The position numbers and the translations under genes are program-made. This document shows, one piece after another, positions 20,277 to 31,010 of a stretch of 64,000 nt of DNA. The number at the start of each line of letters is the position of its first letter. Position 1 is the first letter of the stretch. The notes under the pieces are model-generated. The model saw only the letters and a list, made by a program, of their open reading frames with translations. It was not told where the DNA came from and searched no databases. Source of the DNA: Aplidium turbinatum (Eukaryota > Chordata > Ascidiacea > Aplousobranchia > Polyclinidae); NCBI GenBank assembly GCA_918807975.1, contig OU964928.1, positions 16,977,323 to 17,041,322 on the forward strand. Direction: 5' to 3'.

Positions 20277-21359
20277 CAATGGTTTTCAACCTGAGGGTCG
20301 GAACCCCTGAGTTGGTCGTTTGCCTTTTCTCTGGGGGTTGCAAGGACAAACAATAAAAAAGTACCAGATTTAAGCATAAAAATAGACTAATTATTATCTT
20401 ACTAGATACATACCGTACTAAACTTATGTACTTTTATTAATTTTGCCAAACGCAGCCATTCAACTGCTCCTGTATTTTCCGTCAACCTTGCTGTGCCAGG
20501 CTGGCTTCTCAACAATGCTAGAAATAAAGAACAAGGCCAGGAATAAACTAATAGCAGGGTTGTCGGTATTTTACCCGACCCAAAAAAACCCACTTAAAAA
20601 AACCAAAAAAAAACCCATAAAAAACCCAGAGCATCATATTTGTCCAATTTTTATCAGAAAATTGAAAAAATAAACCACAGTACTACAAGGTACTTAAAAC
20701 ACACTTCAAATTAGGACTTAAGGATGTGATTGTGAAGGAAATTTCCAAGGATAAATTGAAAACACAATAGATATTTCTGTACACAAAAATCAAGTAATGC
20801 CACTTTGTACTACACTAAAACTCATTTATGCAAGAAGGCCTCATAATTAAACAGCCCTAGTGCATTATTTTATTGAGTTATGCCAGCATGTACTGTGAGT
20901 GAGAGGCACTTCATTGGTAAAAAGTAGTATTTGAGGTGAAATGAGCATGAATCATGAGCATGAAAGCATGAATCTATCTTTTTTGCATCTTTTCTAAATA
21001 AAACCCCAAAAAAAAACATGCAGGTTGGGCTTTTTTAAAAAAACCCGGGTTTTTCTCAACCCTGACTAGTAGTAATAGTAGAGCCACATCTAAGTGTGCT
21101 CTGGCAACAACAGCGCCACGCATAGACAAGCTAATCGCCAAGAGGCAACATCAGTTATCTCACTGATGCTGCCTTGTGCATGAATTCAATAAATGAGTAT
21201 TTTTTTCAACAGAGTGGTATCATAATTTATATTATTTTTAATTGTATTTTTTTGTGCTATTGCGCATACACACATATGCCTGAATCAAAATTTATGAAAG
21301 GGTTAGTTACATTGGGTTGTTAAAATTAGTTGCGAAATGAAAAAGGTTGAAAACCACTG
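20277..21359 (+). mobile_element. hAT transposon (CAATGGTTTTCAACC ends)
   Basis: Inverted ends CAATGGTTTTCAACC and GGTTGAAAACCACTG; the left duplication GCCTAAAC is shared with the preceding hAT and the right one is GCCTAAAT. The plus strand has hATC residues FPSTLLCQAGFSTMLEIKNK, then, after the inserted hAT at 20555-21064, SKCALATTAPRIDKLIAKRQ and a stop. Confidence 0.8.
20555..21064. mobile_element. nested non-autonomous hAT (CAGGGTTGTCGG ends)
   Basis: CAGGGTTGTCGGTATTTTAC at the left and TTTTTCTCAACCCTG at the right; duplication ACTAATAG / ACTAGTAG (7 of 8). It interrupts the hATC region of the outer hAT. Interior is AAACCC-rich and non-coding. Confidence 0.7.
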
Positions 21360-21798
21360 GCCTAAATAAACAGTGGCAATAGAATTTAAACAATTCTAAT
21401 TATATTGTTATAAGGATAGTTTACGTGTTTTGTTATTATATATTTAATGTATCACTATCCAGTGGTGGATTTCCAGTAGATTAGCTTCCGGAACGTTAGT
21501 TTTTTACTTTCCAAATGCGCTAGGTGCCGTAGAAGAGATTCAGAAATATGCCCTTATAAGACTTTGAAACAACACACTTTATGTACGTAAAACGTTGCTA
21601 AAGTAAGTATCATGGTCTATAGATGATATAACGTTGTTCAATGCAAATATTTGTATTTTAGTGAAACAATAACACAAAAAAATACAAGTTATAGCCTACA
21701 ATATTTTAAGACATTTATCGAATTCAAAACCATAAAACCTCTGGCGACTTCGGGTCTCAATTGCCGGGTTACGTCCCTAGCGCAACCAGGATCCAACA

Positions 21799-22168
21799 GA
21801 GTGCAACCTAATTTGTACCATGAACAATTCGTACCGTCAGTTCGTACCTTGAAAAGGTCGAAAGAAAAAATTAAAAAAGCCGAAGTTGCTGATCGCAGTT
21901 TCCGAAAACATTTAAAAAGGGTTAGGGTTGATCGGAATTTCCGCAAACATTTTAAAAGGGTTAAGGGTTAAGGTTAATCGGAGTTTCCGCAAACATTTTC
22001 AAATTTCTAGTAATGATCCTAAGAGTTTTTGTTTGTTTGCGGAAAATTTTAAAATGTTTGCGGAAACTGAGATCAGCAACTTCGGCTTTTTTTAATTTTT
22101 TTTTCTCGATCTTTTCAAAGTACAAACTGACGGTATGAATTGTTCATGGTACGAATTAGGTTGCATCC
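21799..22168. repeat. GGATGCAACC-family foldback, copy 1 (370 bp)
   Basis: The two ends GAGTGCAACCTAATTTGTACC-like and GGTACGAATTAGGTTGCATCC are inverted and flanked by GATCCAACA / GATCTAACA (9 bp, 8 matching). The arms carry TTTCCGCAAACATTTTAAA units with TTAGGG-like words between them. Confidence 0.75.
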
Positions 22169-22359
22169 GATCTAACACACTTCGCTGGTTAAAACTTTCT
22201 CCGTGGAGGACCGACCATTTGTATAAAAATTAAAAAGTAAACTTGAAACAGTTAAGCTACATAGTGTGTACAGAAGCACAGTCAGATGTCAGTACGAGGT
22301 TCATTTGCGAAAATCCGCGTTCACACTCGCTCGATGAAACTGGAAGATATTTTAGTGAT

Positions 22360-23470
22360 GTTACCAAATTTTGAAAACTCTGGGATTTCTTTTGGTAGTT
22401 ATATATTCACGAAGTCCTCTCACAGCTTCGCGTTCATCTAAGCGCAATCTTTTTGCCACTTCAATGATTTCGTTTTCTCCGTGTGTCATCATGTCATCAC
22501 TGTGTCCTCTGGCCAAGTACGGTACAGTAGTTGAATCGAGTATTTTGCAGCTGTTAATAAATGACAAGTATGTTGAATTTAACAAGCAATCTTGAATGGA
22601 ATTTCGTAAGTGATGATAGAAGATACGGGAATTGATTAGCGGGCTATTTCTGCAATTGTTTACATGCAATTCCACACCTTTGGACTCTCAGTTTTCTTCA
22701 GCATCCTTGGCAATGTGATAATTTCGTCCGGGTTCGTTCCTAGCCCACGTATTTCAAATAATTTTTCAAGATTATTAATTCTGTTATCTGCATCCCAAAT
22801 AAGTTAGTACAGTACATGTTCTGTTTTGCAGTTTGAGGTATACTTCGTAAAACTCTTACGAGGATTCGTACATCAAAGCCAAGTCCAACAAGAAATCTGT
22901 GGATGTTATTTTCGACAAGAGTCCTTGATATTTCGCACGTTCCCGAGAATCTCTTGTGTCGCTTCTAGCTCCCTTTTTGAAACGTTTGACAAGTGCTGGA
23001 AAATCATTCCAGACGACATTAACTGTGGGGAAACTCGAGGCTACTCAAGTAACTCAACGTGTGGCCAGTATCCTTCTGATTTTCAACAACTGCACTTCAA
23101 CAACCGCTGCACATTCACCCAATTCCCTGCTATTGTTAGGAGAAACGTGGTAAAGGCTATAGAGCTTGTTCATAAAAGATCGAAATCGATTCACATTAGG
23201 CCTACTGATTTTACAACATCATGAGCTGATAGTTCCAATCTATGGTTTGCACAATACCACACCACACTGTCTGGAAATTCATCATAAAGCAAGTTTGCAA
23301 CACCATTTTTGCGACCTCACATCACAGTTGCGCCATCACATACAACACCAATCAAACAAGAAGATAAAAATATTGTAGACATGCCATATGATTTTAGGCA
23401 GCTCTTCAGGGAATCAAAGATGCCATTTGCCGTAAGACTAGCGAGCTCAACAAGATCTACAAATACATTC
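22360..23470 (-). pseudogene. hAT transposase relic (ZNF862/KIAA1586 type)
   Basis: The minus strand reads VDLVELASLTANGIFDSLKS, SSCLIGVVCDGATVM, a stop, NGVANLLYDEFPDSVVWYCA and NHRLELSAHDVVKS; the VxDGAxVM...VWxCxNHRLEL signature marks the catalytic region of this transposase group. Further on, 22675-22361 reads RLRLDEREAVRGLREYI. Several stops and shifts are present. The outer ends of the element were not resolved (a CAGTGGTGGATTTCC at 21461 may be one). Confidence 0.7.
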
Positions 23471-23539
23471 ACAGGTTCGCTTCCGTAAGACTGGTACGAA
23501 GATATTATCAGAGTGGACGGATACGCGATTTAACGTGGT

Positions 23540-23841
23540 CTACTCATCAAGAATTATAGATATACTTTTACTGAACAGGGCAAAGCATAATAAGAGTATA
23601 AAATATTTGAGCTTCCGAAACGCCGTTCCGGACAAGTCAACTTTTTGATCGAGCTTCCGGAGCGGCGCTCCGAACCGTTCGAGGGATACATTCAAGGGCT
23701 GAAATCCAGCCCTGAATGTACCGTACCATAACACCCGAAACCCGATTCGGAAAAAACATATGAAAAAAATCAAACAACAAATTTTCCACGCTTCATCAAG
23801 TCAAAATGTTTCGCATCGATGCGCTCAACTGATTTTGAAAT
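23540..23841. other. short gap with CTTCCGGA repeats and a small open frame
   Basis: GAGCTTCCGAAACGCC/GAGCTTCCGGAGCGGC repeats lie here. The minus strand at 23841-23773 reads HFISKSVERIDAKHFDLMKR, a protein-like stretch that was adjacent to 28620-28800 before the LINE at 23851-28612 inserted. Unidentified. Confidence 0.3.
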
Positions 23842-23863
23842 AAAGTGAACATCATCATCATCA

Positions 23864-26098
23864 TTAAGTTCCTTCCTCTCGTCGAGGGTTGGAGGCAATG
23901 AGACGCCAAGTTTCTCTGTTTTGAGCTTTTTCTTTTGCAGTTTTGTAGTTAAGTCCTGACCAGTCTTCAATATCATTAGTCCAAATTCTTGGTGGTCTGC
24001 CCCTATTTCGTTTGCCGTTCATTTTTCCTTCTAGTTGTTGTGTTTGAATAGAATTATTGCGAATCATGTGGCCAAAATATTTCAATTTTCTTGATTTAAT
24101 TGTTTGTAGAACTTCCATGTTGGTTTGTATTCTGGATAGTACATCTTTGTTTGTGATTTTATCCTTCCATGAAATTTTAAGCATTCTTCTATAAATCCAC
24201 ATTTCAAATGCCTCAAGTCGTTTAACCATTTGTGATGACAGTGTCCATGTTTCTGCATTGTAGAGTAGTGTAGTCCATATATAGCATTTCGCAATTCGTT
24301 TTCGAGTGTTGATGTTAATTTTACGTGTTGTTAATGTCTTTTTCATTTTCACGAAGTTGTTTCTTCTTGCTATTTCTATTCGTCTCAATATTTCTGTATC
24401 GCATCTGCCATTTTCAGTTATTGTGTGTCCCAGATAGGTAAAGCTTTTGACTTGTTCGACCAGCATTCCGCCAATGGTAATATTTAAACTTGGTACATTT
24501 TCTTTTCTTGTAATAATCATAGTTTTCGTCTTGTTTATGTTGATTTTCATGTTATATTCCTTTCCAATATTGTTCACTTTTTCTATTATTGTTTGGAGAG
24601 CTTCTGTTGATTCCGCCAATAAAACAGTATCGTCTGCATACCTTAGGTTGGATATGTTCATACCTCCTATGCTGATACCCTCCATTCCATCAATCTGTCT
24701 GAAAATCATTTCAGTATACAGGTTGAATAGACATGGAGATAGTATACATCCCTGGCGAACTCCACGTTTTATGTTCATTGCACCAGATAGACCATCTTCC
24801 ATCTGAATAAACGCCTTTTGCGTCCAATATAGATTTGCTATCAGTCGCAGATCTTTTCCATTTAAACCTATATCAGCCAAACATTGCATCAATTTTTCGT
24901 GTTTAACTCGGTCAAAGGCCTTTTCATAGTCTATAAAGCAAGTATAAACATCTTTATTGATTTGGTTGTAACGTTCACATATAGTTCTCATATTGAAAAT
25001 TCCTTCCCGTGTTCCCTTTCCAGGCATAAAACCACTTTGAGTTTCATTAATTTCATTTTCGATAATTTTTCTATTTCTTCTGAGTACAACTCTCAGCAAA
25101 ATTTTTAGTATATGACTCATGAGACTAAGGGTTCTAAATTCTGTACACTGTGTGGCTTTTGGCTTCTTCGGCAGTTTGACCAGAATGGATTCATTCATTT
25201 CTAGTGGTATGTGGCCATTCATGTAGATGTTATTACATAAGTTATGAATATGTTTTAGTCCTTCACAATCCAGAGCTCTTATCATTTCCGTTGTTATTTG
25301 ATCTTTACCAGGAGCTTTATGGCTTTTCAATTCATTTATGGCTTCATCAAATTCAGATTCCAGTATTGGTTCACCTTCTTCATTATTAATAGCAGGAATA
25401 TTTCCTCTCTCATCTCCATACAGGTCGCTAATATACTCTTCCCATCTTCGCGTCACTAGATCTCGGTCGAAAATCATTTGTCCGTCTTTATCCTTGATGC
25501 AATTGTTTTGTCTTGTTTTTGACTTTCCATTACCAGTCATTTCTTTAACTTTTTGATGCATAGGCCTATCTCGTGACTTGTGCGTAGCTTCTAATTGTTC
25601 TATAGTTTCACACTGTTCATCCCACCACTTTTGTTTTGCTGTTTGGCACTTATGATTTATTTCTTTATGTAGCTTAAAATACTGGATATTATTGTCTTTG
25701 TTTCTTTTTCTTTCTATCATCAAGTCTAGAATCTCTTGATTCATCCATGGTTGCTGAGAGGCTTTTTTCTTTTGTTTTAAAACTTTTTTGCTTGCATCAT
25801 TCAAGTTCTTCTGTATTTCATGCCATTGGTTTTCAATCATGTTCTCAGTGTCACCTTCTTGTGGTTCAGATTCCTTGCTCAGTAAGGCAAATTTGTTGTT
25901 CACCAAAAGATTGTACTGTCGTTTCGTTTCTTCAATTGAAAGTTGATTCATATCTAACTGTTCCAAAATTGGGTTTTGTTTCATTTTTTTCAGTTTTATT
26001 TGCACCTTTGCAACAACTGGATTATGATCAGAGTTTATATCAGCTCCAGGATACGTTTTGGCTTGTTTTATTGAGTTCTTGAATCTTTGATTTATCAT
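23864..26098 (-). CDS. RTE LINE reverse transcriptase half
   Basis: The frame opens with the last endonuclease motif (GADINSDHNPVVAK) and continues through all reverse transcriptase blocks: LVKLPKKPKATQCTEFRTLS, SGFMPGKGTREGIFNMRTI, TCFIDYEKAFDRVKH, GVRQGCILSPCLFNLY, the catalytic [13 protein letters not shown], and SFTYLGHTITENGRCD. The C-terminus carries WTTLLYNAETWTL, LKYFGHMIRNN and GKRNRGRPPRIWTNDIED, as in HmRTE-type elements. It ends in the ATG-triplet tail. Confidence 0.9.
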   Translation of the reverse strand: MINQRFKNSIKQAKTYPGADINSDHNPVVAKVQIKLKKMKQNPILEQLDMNQLSIEETKRQYNLLVNNKFALLSKESEPQEGDTENMIENQWHEIQKNLNDASKKVLKQKKKASQQPWMNQEILDLMIERKRNKDNNIQYFKLHKEINHKCQTAKQKWWDEQCETIEQLEATHKSRDRPMHQKVKEMTGNGKSKTRQNNCIKDKDGQMIFDRDLVTRRWEEYISDLYGDERGNIPAINNEEGEPILESEFDEAINELKSHKAPGKDQITTEMIRALDCEGLKHIHNLCNNIYMNGHIPLEMNESILVKLPKKPKATQCTEFRTLSLMSHILKILLRVVLRRNRKIIENEINETQSGFMPGKGTREGIFNMRTICERYNQINKDVYTCFIDYEKAFDRVKHEKLMQCLADIGLNGKDLRLIANLYWTQKAFIQMEDGLSGAMNIKRGVRQGCILSPCLFNLYTEMIFRQIDGMEGISIGGMNISNLRYADDTVLLAESTEALQTIIEKVNNIGKEYNMKININKTKTMIITRKENVPSLNITIGGMLVEQVKSFTYLGHTITENGRCDTEILRRIEIARRNNFVKMKKTLTTRKININTRKRIAKCYIWTTLLYNAETWTLSSQMVKRLEAFEMWIYRRMLKISWKDKITNKDVLSRIQTNMEVLQTIKSRKLKYFGHMIRNNSIQTQQLEGKMNGKRNRGRPPRIWTNDIEDWSGLNYKTAKEKAQNRETWRLIASNPRREEGT

Positions 26099-26191
26099 AA
26101 TGAAGTCAATTTGGTTACGATATTGATCTCCAGGGCTATGCCATGTGTATAGTCGTCTAGGTGGTTGTTGAAATAAAGTGTTTGCTATGAC

Positions 26192-27460
26192 CAGAGATGG
26201 GCAAGATCACCAGTATTGGTGATCTTGAAGATCAAGATCAAGATCACCAAGAATAGGTGATCTTGAAGATCAAGATCAAGATCACCAAACTATGTGATCT
26301 TGAAGATCAAGATCAAGATCGTGATCTTGAAGATCAAGATCACTTTCAAGATCACTTTTTGTGTAGACTACTTGAAAAAAAAATCAAGTTTTTGATCAAT
26401 GATGTTGCATAAAATAATTACTATAAGCAACCTGGGTAAAGGTATATAGTTGGTATTGCTAACTTTTAACTACTCGATCGCTGGTCTAAGAATTGTAATA
26501 AGTTAGTGACTGTTGCTATTTAGGCCTATCAATTGTTGACGTAGCTTACGTATAATCGCAACGTCACACCCAAGGCCGAGGTTACACACACTAGTACTGA
26601 AAAAGTCGCCAAATTAGTGTTATGCTTTTTATTTATAATAAATAAATAAAAATAAACTCTGAACTGCATCATTTTTTACCAAATTTTTGTCTGGTTCATG
26701 TGGGAGTTTTATTCGTGTTACTAAGTAGTTTTACCTTTCATTGTATTATGTCAATGTTTATTGCACCATTGACCCATCTGGCAACCTTGATACTGTTGTC
26801 TGTAATCAAAAAAGTTCAGAGGTTTTCGGTCAGACAAACCGCTCGATACTCAGACCCTAAACATTGTAAACAAGTCTTGGTCTGGTTGATTTTCTGCAAT
26901 AAACCACTTTACATGACCAAAGTCGGCTAGAGTCCAGATTTTTTAACACCGCCATTCTAGACTTTTGAAACATCTAAAATTGAGCCAAAGAAAGCAAACA
27001 TTTCTTTAAAATTTACACATGGAAATTGTGAACAAAGTTAAATCATTTTTATTATAAGTCAACATAAAGTAGGCTACACGGAAGTTGACTTCTTTATTAT
27101 GACCAACACAGAAAACTTTTTTCTATTTGAAATGGCAACACTGACCAGATTAGATGGACTTTAAATCGTCTTTTGTTGGACACATATCGTATTAACAGTG
27201 GCTTAATGTTAGTAGTTGCCACTAATTACTTTGTACAGTACGAGTTCTAAAAAAATACCTCTTTCCAGCAAGTAAACTTTAATTTTAAAGTGATCTTGAT
27301 CTTATTGTTCTTCAAGATCAAGATCACACAAAAAAAAGTGATCTTAGATCAAGATCAAGATCACCAAAAAAAAAGTGATCTTGAAGATCAAGATCAAGAT
27401 CACGATCTTGATCTTCAAGATCACTTGTGATCTTCAAGATCAAGATCACGCCCATCTCTG
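26192..27460. mobile_element. non-autonomous hAT with GATCTTGAAGATCAA sub-terminal arrays, copy 1
   Basis: Ends CAGAGATGGGCAAGATCACC and GATCACGCCCATCTCTG; perfect duplication GCTATGAC (26184-26191, 27461-27468). Both sub-terminal regions (about 150-170 bp) are tandem GATCTTGAAGATCAAGATCA units. No transposase frame. A second copy is at 61123-62681. Confidence 0.88.
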
Positions 27461-28191
27461 GCTATGACCAGCTGATTGAGTTTGCAAAATTCCAATAGTC
27501 GTCTTCCTCGTTGGTTCATTTCTCCCAAACCATAACGTCCTGTTACTGGAAATTCATATTGGTTTCCAACTTTCGCGTTCCAGTCTCCCATTATGAACGT
27601 AATTTCATTCCTTTTGGTATATGATAAAACATTGTTTATCTTGTCATAGAATTCTTCTATTTCTTCATCTGTATGATCTTGTGTTGGTGCATATACCTGT
27701 ATAACATTTATGTTGAAAGGGGTTCCTTGTAGCTTCATCATTATAATTCTGTTGGACATTGGCCAATATCCCATCATTGCAGATGCCGCGTTTTTCTTCA
27801 TTAGAATTCCCACTCCATGCATATGTTTACATCCGCCTGAATAGATCATTACGAAATCATCATCTGCTATTTTACCATTATCTTTCCACCGTGTTTCACT
27901 AACTCCCATAATGTCAATTCTCATTTCTTTCATCTCCTGTTTTAAATTGTCATAACGCCCTATAGCATGCAATGTTCGTACATTCCATGTTGCTAGTTTG
28001 AGCATCTTTCCTCTAGTTTTCAGACAGCCTCCGTCAGGCTCATGCCGTCCATAGGGCTTTGGGCATGTGCCATCATCATAGTTGTCCATACTGGTAGATG
28101 GAGATGCTCCTTCCCTGTAGCAATTGAAGGATGTCTCTGCAGGGGTCACGGATCGATCCTTATATCTCACTTCATTGTTACTGACGTTCAT
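27461..28191 (-). CDS. RTE LINE endonuclease half (interrupted)
   Basis: AP-type endonucleases nick target DNA to prime reverse transcription. Visible motifs in order: KLATWNVRTLHAIGRYDNLK, IMGVSETRWKDNG (catalytic Glu), GVGILMKKNA, VIQVYAPTQDH, FIMGDWNAKVGNQYE (catalytic Asp/Asn) and RYGLGEMNQRGRRLLEF. The remaining motif, SDHNPVV, is beyond the inserted hAT. The assumed start at 28191 (MNVSNNEVRYKD) is the first ATG of the frame. Confidence 0.85.
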
Positions 28192-28614
28192 TGTAGACTA
28201 CGGATAAAAATACTCGATGAGGCTCCAATCTCTTTCGAGGTGACTGGCCGTTACTCACTTTGTCAAGAGTACGCCCTAGCGAGCCACATCGCTTTGCTGT
28301 TACGCTCTTAGAGCCATTGACCCGATTAATGAGTTCATTTGCCTCTCTAGCCGATCCAGTCTTCATGCACTTCATGGGATTGACTTCCCAATAGACATGC
28401 CAAATACAAACCATTTAGACATGCACCTCACTTAGTTTAGTCCGGCAGTCGAACCGTTACCAGGGTGTGGCCGTTGGTGTGCATTACCAACTACGTGGAG
28501 CCATAAGTGAGACTTAGGATTTCAGTGGAGGACCAAAATTCTCTACCCACATCAGGGATGTGCGACTGGTAGGAACAGAGGTGCTACCTCTCATGAAAAT
28601 CCCTACACCCCTAA

Positions 28615-28800
28615 AGTGAACAAGCAATTAAATTATCCCAAGGGAACACTGATTGATTGAATCTTTATCCTCGGACTGGGAAAGCTTCTTGCAGAGCTTA
28701 ATCATGGCAGTTTCGCATACTTGTAGAGGCTTTGAATCACTGATGCCGGTCGCGAATTTTTTTTCCCACAAGATTTCTGTCTTATTTACCTATTTTGGTA
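28615..28800 (-). other. unidentified protein-like stretch cut by the RTE LINE
   Basis: After an AAAATAG acceptor-like site the minus strand reads TEILWEKKFATGISDSKPLQ, VCETAMIKLCKKLSQSEDKD and SINQCSLGII before a stop. It is too regular to dismiss, but I do not recognise it; it could be an exon or an old transposase piece. Confidence 0.3.
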
Positions 28801-28838
28801 AAAGTTTGTATTAAAATCGTGTGAATGCAACATTTTCT

Positions 28839-28912
28839 CGTTGGCACGGTTGGTTCAGTGGTTTAATCCTCTGTCTAGTGATCGTGAGAACGAGGGTTCG
28901 ACGCCCGTCGAA
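28839..28912 (+). ncRNA. tRNA-like sequence (SINE head or tRNA pseudogene)
   Basis: An A-box TGGTTCAGTGG and a B-box GGGTTCGACGCCC lie 42 bp apart and a TTTTTTTT terminator follows. Acceptor and T stems are mismatched, so it is unlikely to be a working tRNA. Confidence 0.45.
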
Positions 28913-29432
28913 GTCAAACTTTTTTTTTCTTTAAATTAATTTTGCAGTGCACAAGAGCTTTTCAAAAAAAGTAGGGTTAGGGAAAGCTTATATTTTATTA
29001 TCATTGCAGAATTTCATTGGCAAAAAGTTATTTCGCAATCTGAATCAACCAATCTTTCAAAACACTTTCGGAAAATCTTACTTTTAGAGTGACTAGAATC
29101 AATGAGACAGAAATCTCGTGGTTCAGTTCAGTTTATTTTTTGTTTTGTTGGCGAAAAAGAAAGACACAAAAAGCAAAAACACAATAAATACAAATAATTC
29201 GCACAACAAGGATGGCAGCGAAAGACCAAAAGGTCACCAAAGTCAGCTGCCACCCAAACATTTAAACAAAAGATCCAAAATTAAGAACATTAACACATAT
29301 ATAATATATAGCACAATACCAGCACTTTACATAATACAATAACAATGGAATAACACAGGGCAACATAAAAAAAAAACGAGTAGAGAAATAAGCGGATGAT
29401 ACGTTTCAGGAGTGATCATTGTACAAATTCTT

Positions 29433-30107
29433 TCATAAACATTTATATTTAAATTTAAAAACATTACAAGACTTTTCTTTTATTTCTTTTGGTACTTGAT
29501 TCCATAGTTTCACTCCATTAAAACATAGCATCTTCTTGCCAGAGTTTGAAGTTGTAGAAGGCAAATATAAATCATTCTTTTGGTTCTGACGGGTTTTATG
29601 ATGGTGAATTTCGTTTACAAAAATAAAGCAGCCAGCAAAGGCCCGGGGCAGCATTTTGTGCACATATTTGTACATAAATTTTGCAGTCTCTAATTTAATA
29701 ATATTGTCAATTCTGAGCACATTAAATTGGTGATAAAGAACAGTTGTATTTATTGACCTCGGCAAAAATAAGCATGATCGAATGAACTTGTTTTGTAACA
29801 CTTGTAGTGGAGCAAGTAATGTAGAGTTTGCTCGTCCCCAATTTATAATCGAGTATTGGATCTTGGATTGAAACAAAGCATAATATAAGGTTTGCAATAT
29901 TGTTAAAGGGGCAATGTATCTCATCTTAAATGGTATGCCGCAGACCTTTGCAAGCTGCTTTCTAAGATTAATAATATGACTATCCCATGTCAATCGCTCA
30001 TCCAAAGTTACACCAAGATAGTTTATACATTTCTTCCTTTCAATGGATCGGCCACTGATGGACAGATTAAAATTTTCTGCTGCACTTTTTTTGTTACAGA
30101 TGATCAT
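29433..30107 (-). pseudogene. LINE reverse transcriptase C-terminal part
   Basis: The 224-codon frame includes SGRSIERKKCINYLGVTLDE, RLTWDSHIINLRKQL, YALFQSKIQYSIINWG and a closing KLWNQVPKEIKEKSCNVFKF, the C-terminal region shared by CR1/L2-like and Daphne-like LINEs. Its catalytic part lies beyond the LTR element. Confidence 0.75.
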
Positions 30108-30208
30108 ATAGGCCTAAGTAGTTTTACTATAATTTAATGAAAGTTTATTGGATTTCATCTGCACATCAATTTTTCCTATCTCTCTATTGACATTTTTTTG
30201 GAGAGATG

Positions 30209-30760
30209 TGTTACGGCCAATCTCTATACAAATCAAACGTCATATAAAACCGTTCAGGTCTACTGAATCTTACGTCATGGAATTTTTCTTAAAAAATGAG
30301 CCAAAATTGCACCATCGTTCGTAAGACTTGTGTCAAACCTGTTTAAACATGAAATATTGCATCATCACCTTTGAACACCTGTTTGAATTGCGTGACAATG
30401 TCTTTCACTATTACGTCACAGTACTGCGTACGTGAGTTTGAGATATTGATATCTATTCTGGTCATTCGTGAAATGGTTGCTTGAGAGTTAGTCGCACATT
30501 TAACTGTTTGCTTAGTGCTTGCTAGCTGGACAAAAATTCCGTCTTTATCTAATTAGTTTGTATCGTAGTGACAAGTTTTAGCGGTGTACGGTGTTGCATC
30601 CCAATTTCGACAGCCAGGTGGTTAATTTTACAGAAATACAATTTTGAATAAACGTTTCAGAAGAGTGTTTCTCTTTCGGTCATTACATACAGACGAACGG
30701 ATTCGGGAATCTTATGTTACAATTTTCCCACGAAGAGATTATGGTTTACCGCTGTGACCA
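30209..30760 (+). repeat. 5' LTR
   Basis: Starts TGTTACGGCCAATC and ends CCGCTGTGACCA; same length as its partner at 36146-36697 and nearly identical by eye. Confidence 0.9.
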
Positions 30761-31010
30761 TAAATAATAAAGACGATTCTCTGGCTAGTGTTTGTACAGA
30801 AGCACAGGCAAGACATAAATAATAAAGACGTTGTTGTCAGTTGGAACTTAGAAGCACAAAAATAATAAAGACGTGGCTTGTTAGTTGGTAGGCCAAGAAG
30901 CACTTAGAAGCACATAAAAAATAAAGACGAAGTTGTTGGTTGGTAGTCTACAGAAGCAAAAGATTAAAACCGTTTTCTTCTCAGTTGGTACTGAAGAACT
31001 TCAACCAAAA
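30761..31010 (+). repeat. tandem repeats in the LTR-element leader
   Basis: About five imperfect 45-60-bp units built from AATAATAAAGACG ... AGTTGGTA ... AGAAGCACA lie between the 5' LTR and the first coding region. Confidence 0.7.

Larger units (their letters stand above)
23851..28612 (-). mobile_element. nearly full-length RTE-type LINE, split by a hAT
   Basis: Flanked by perfect 9-bp duplications AAAGTGAAC (23842-23850, 28613-28621), with a 3' tail of ATG triplets and about 420 bp of leader before the first long frame. It encodes an APE endonuclease then a reverse transcriptase. A 1269-bp hAT (26192-27460) sits between the endonuclease catalytic motifs, so the reading frame is broken there; otherwise the reverse transcriptase half is open for more than 700 codons, which suggests a young copy. 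Confidence 0.88.

Noticed and set aside
24447-25556. Plus-strand frames across the RTE LINE
   Set aside because: Antisense shadows of the reverse transcriptase; composition is F/S/I-rich with no motif.
28839-28912. Functional tRNA gene
   Set aside because: A- and B-boxes are good but acceptor and T stems do not pair well.
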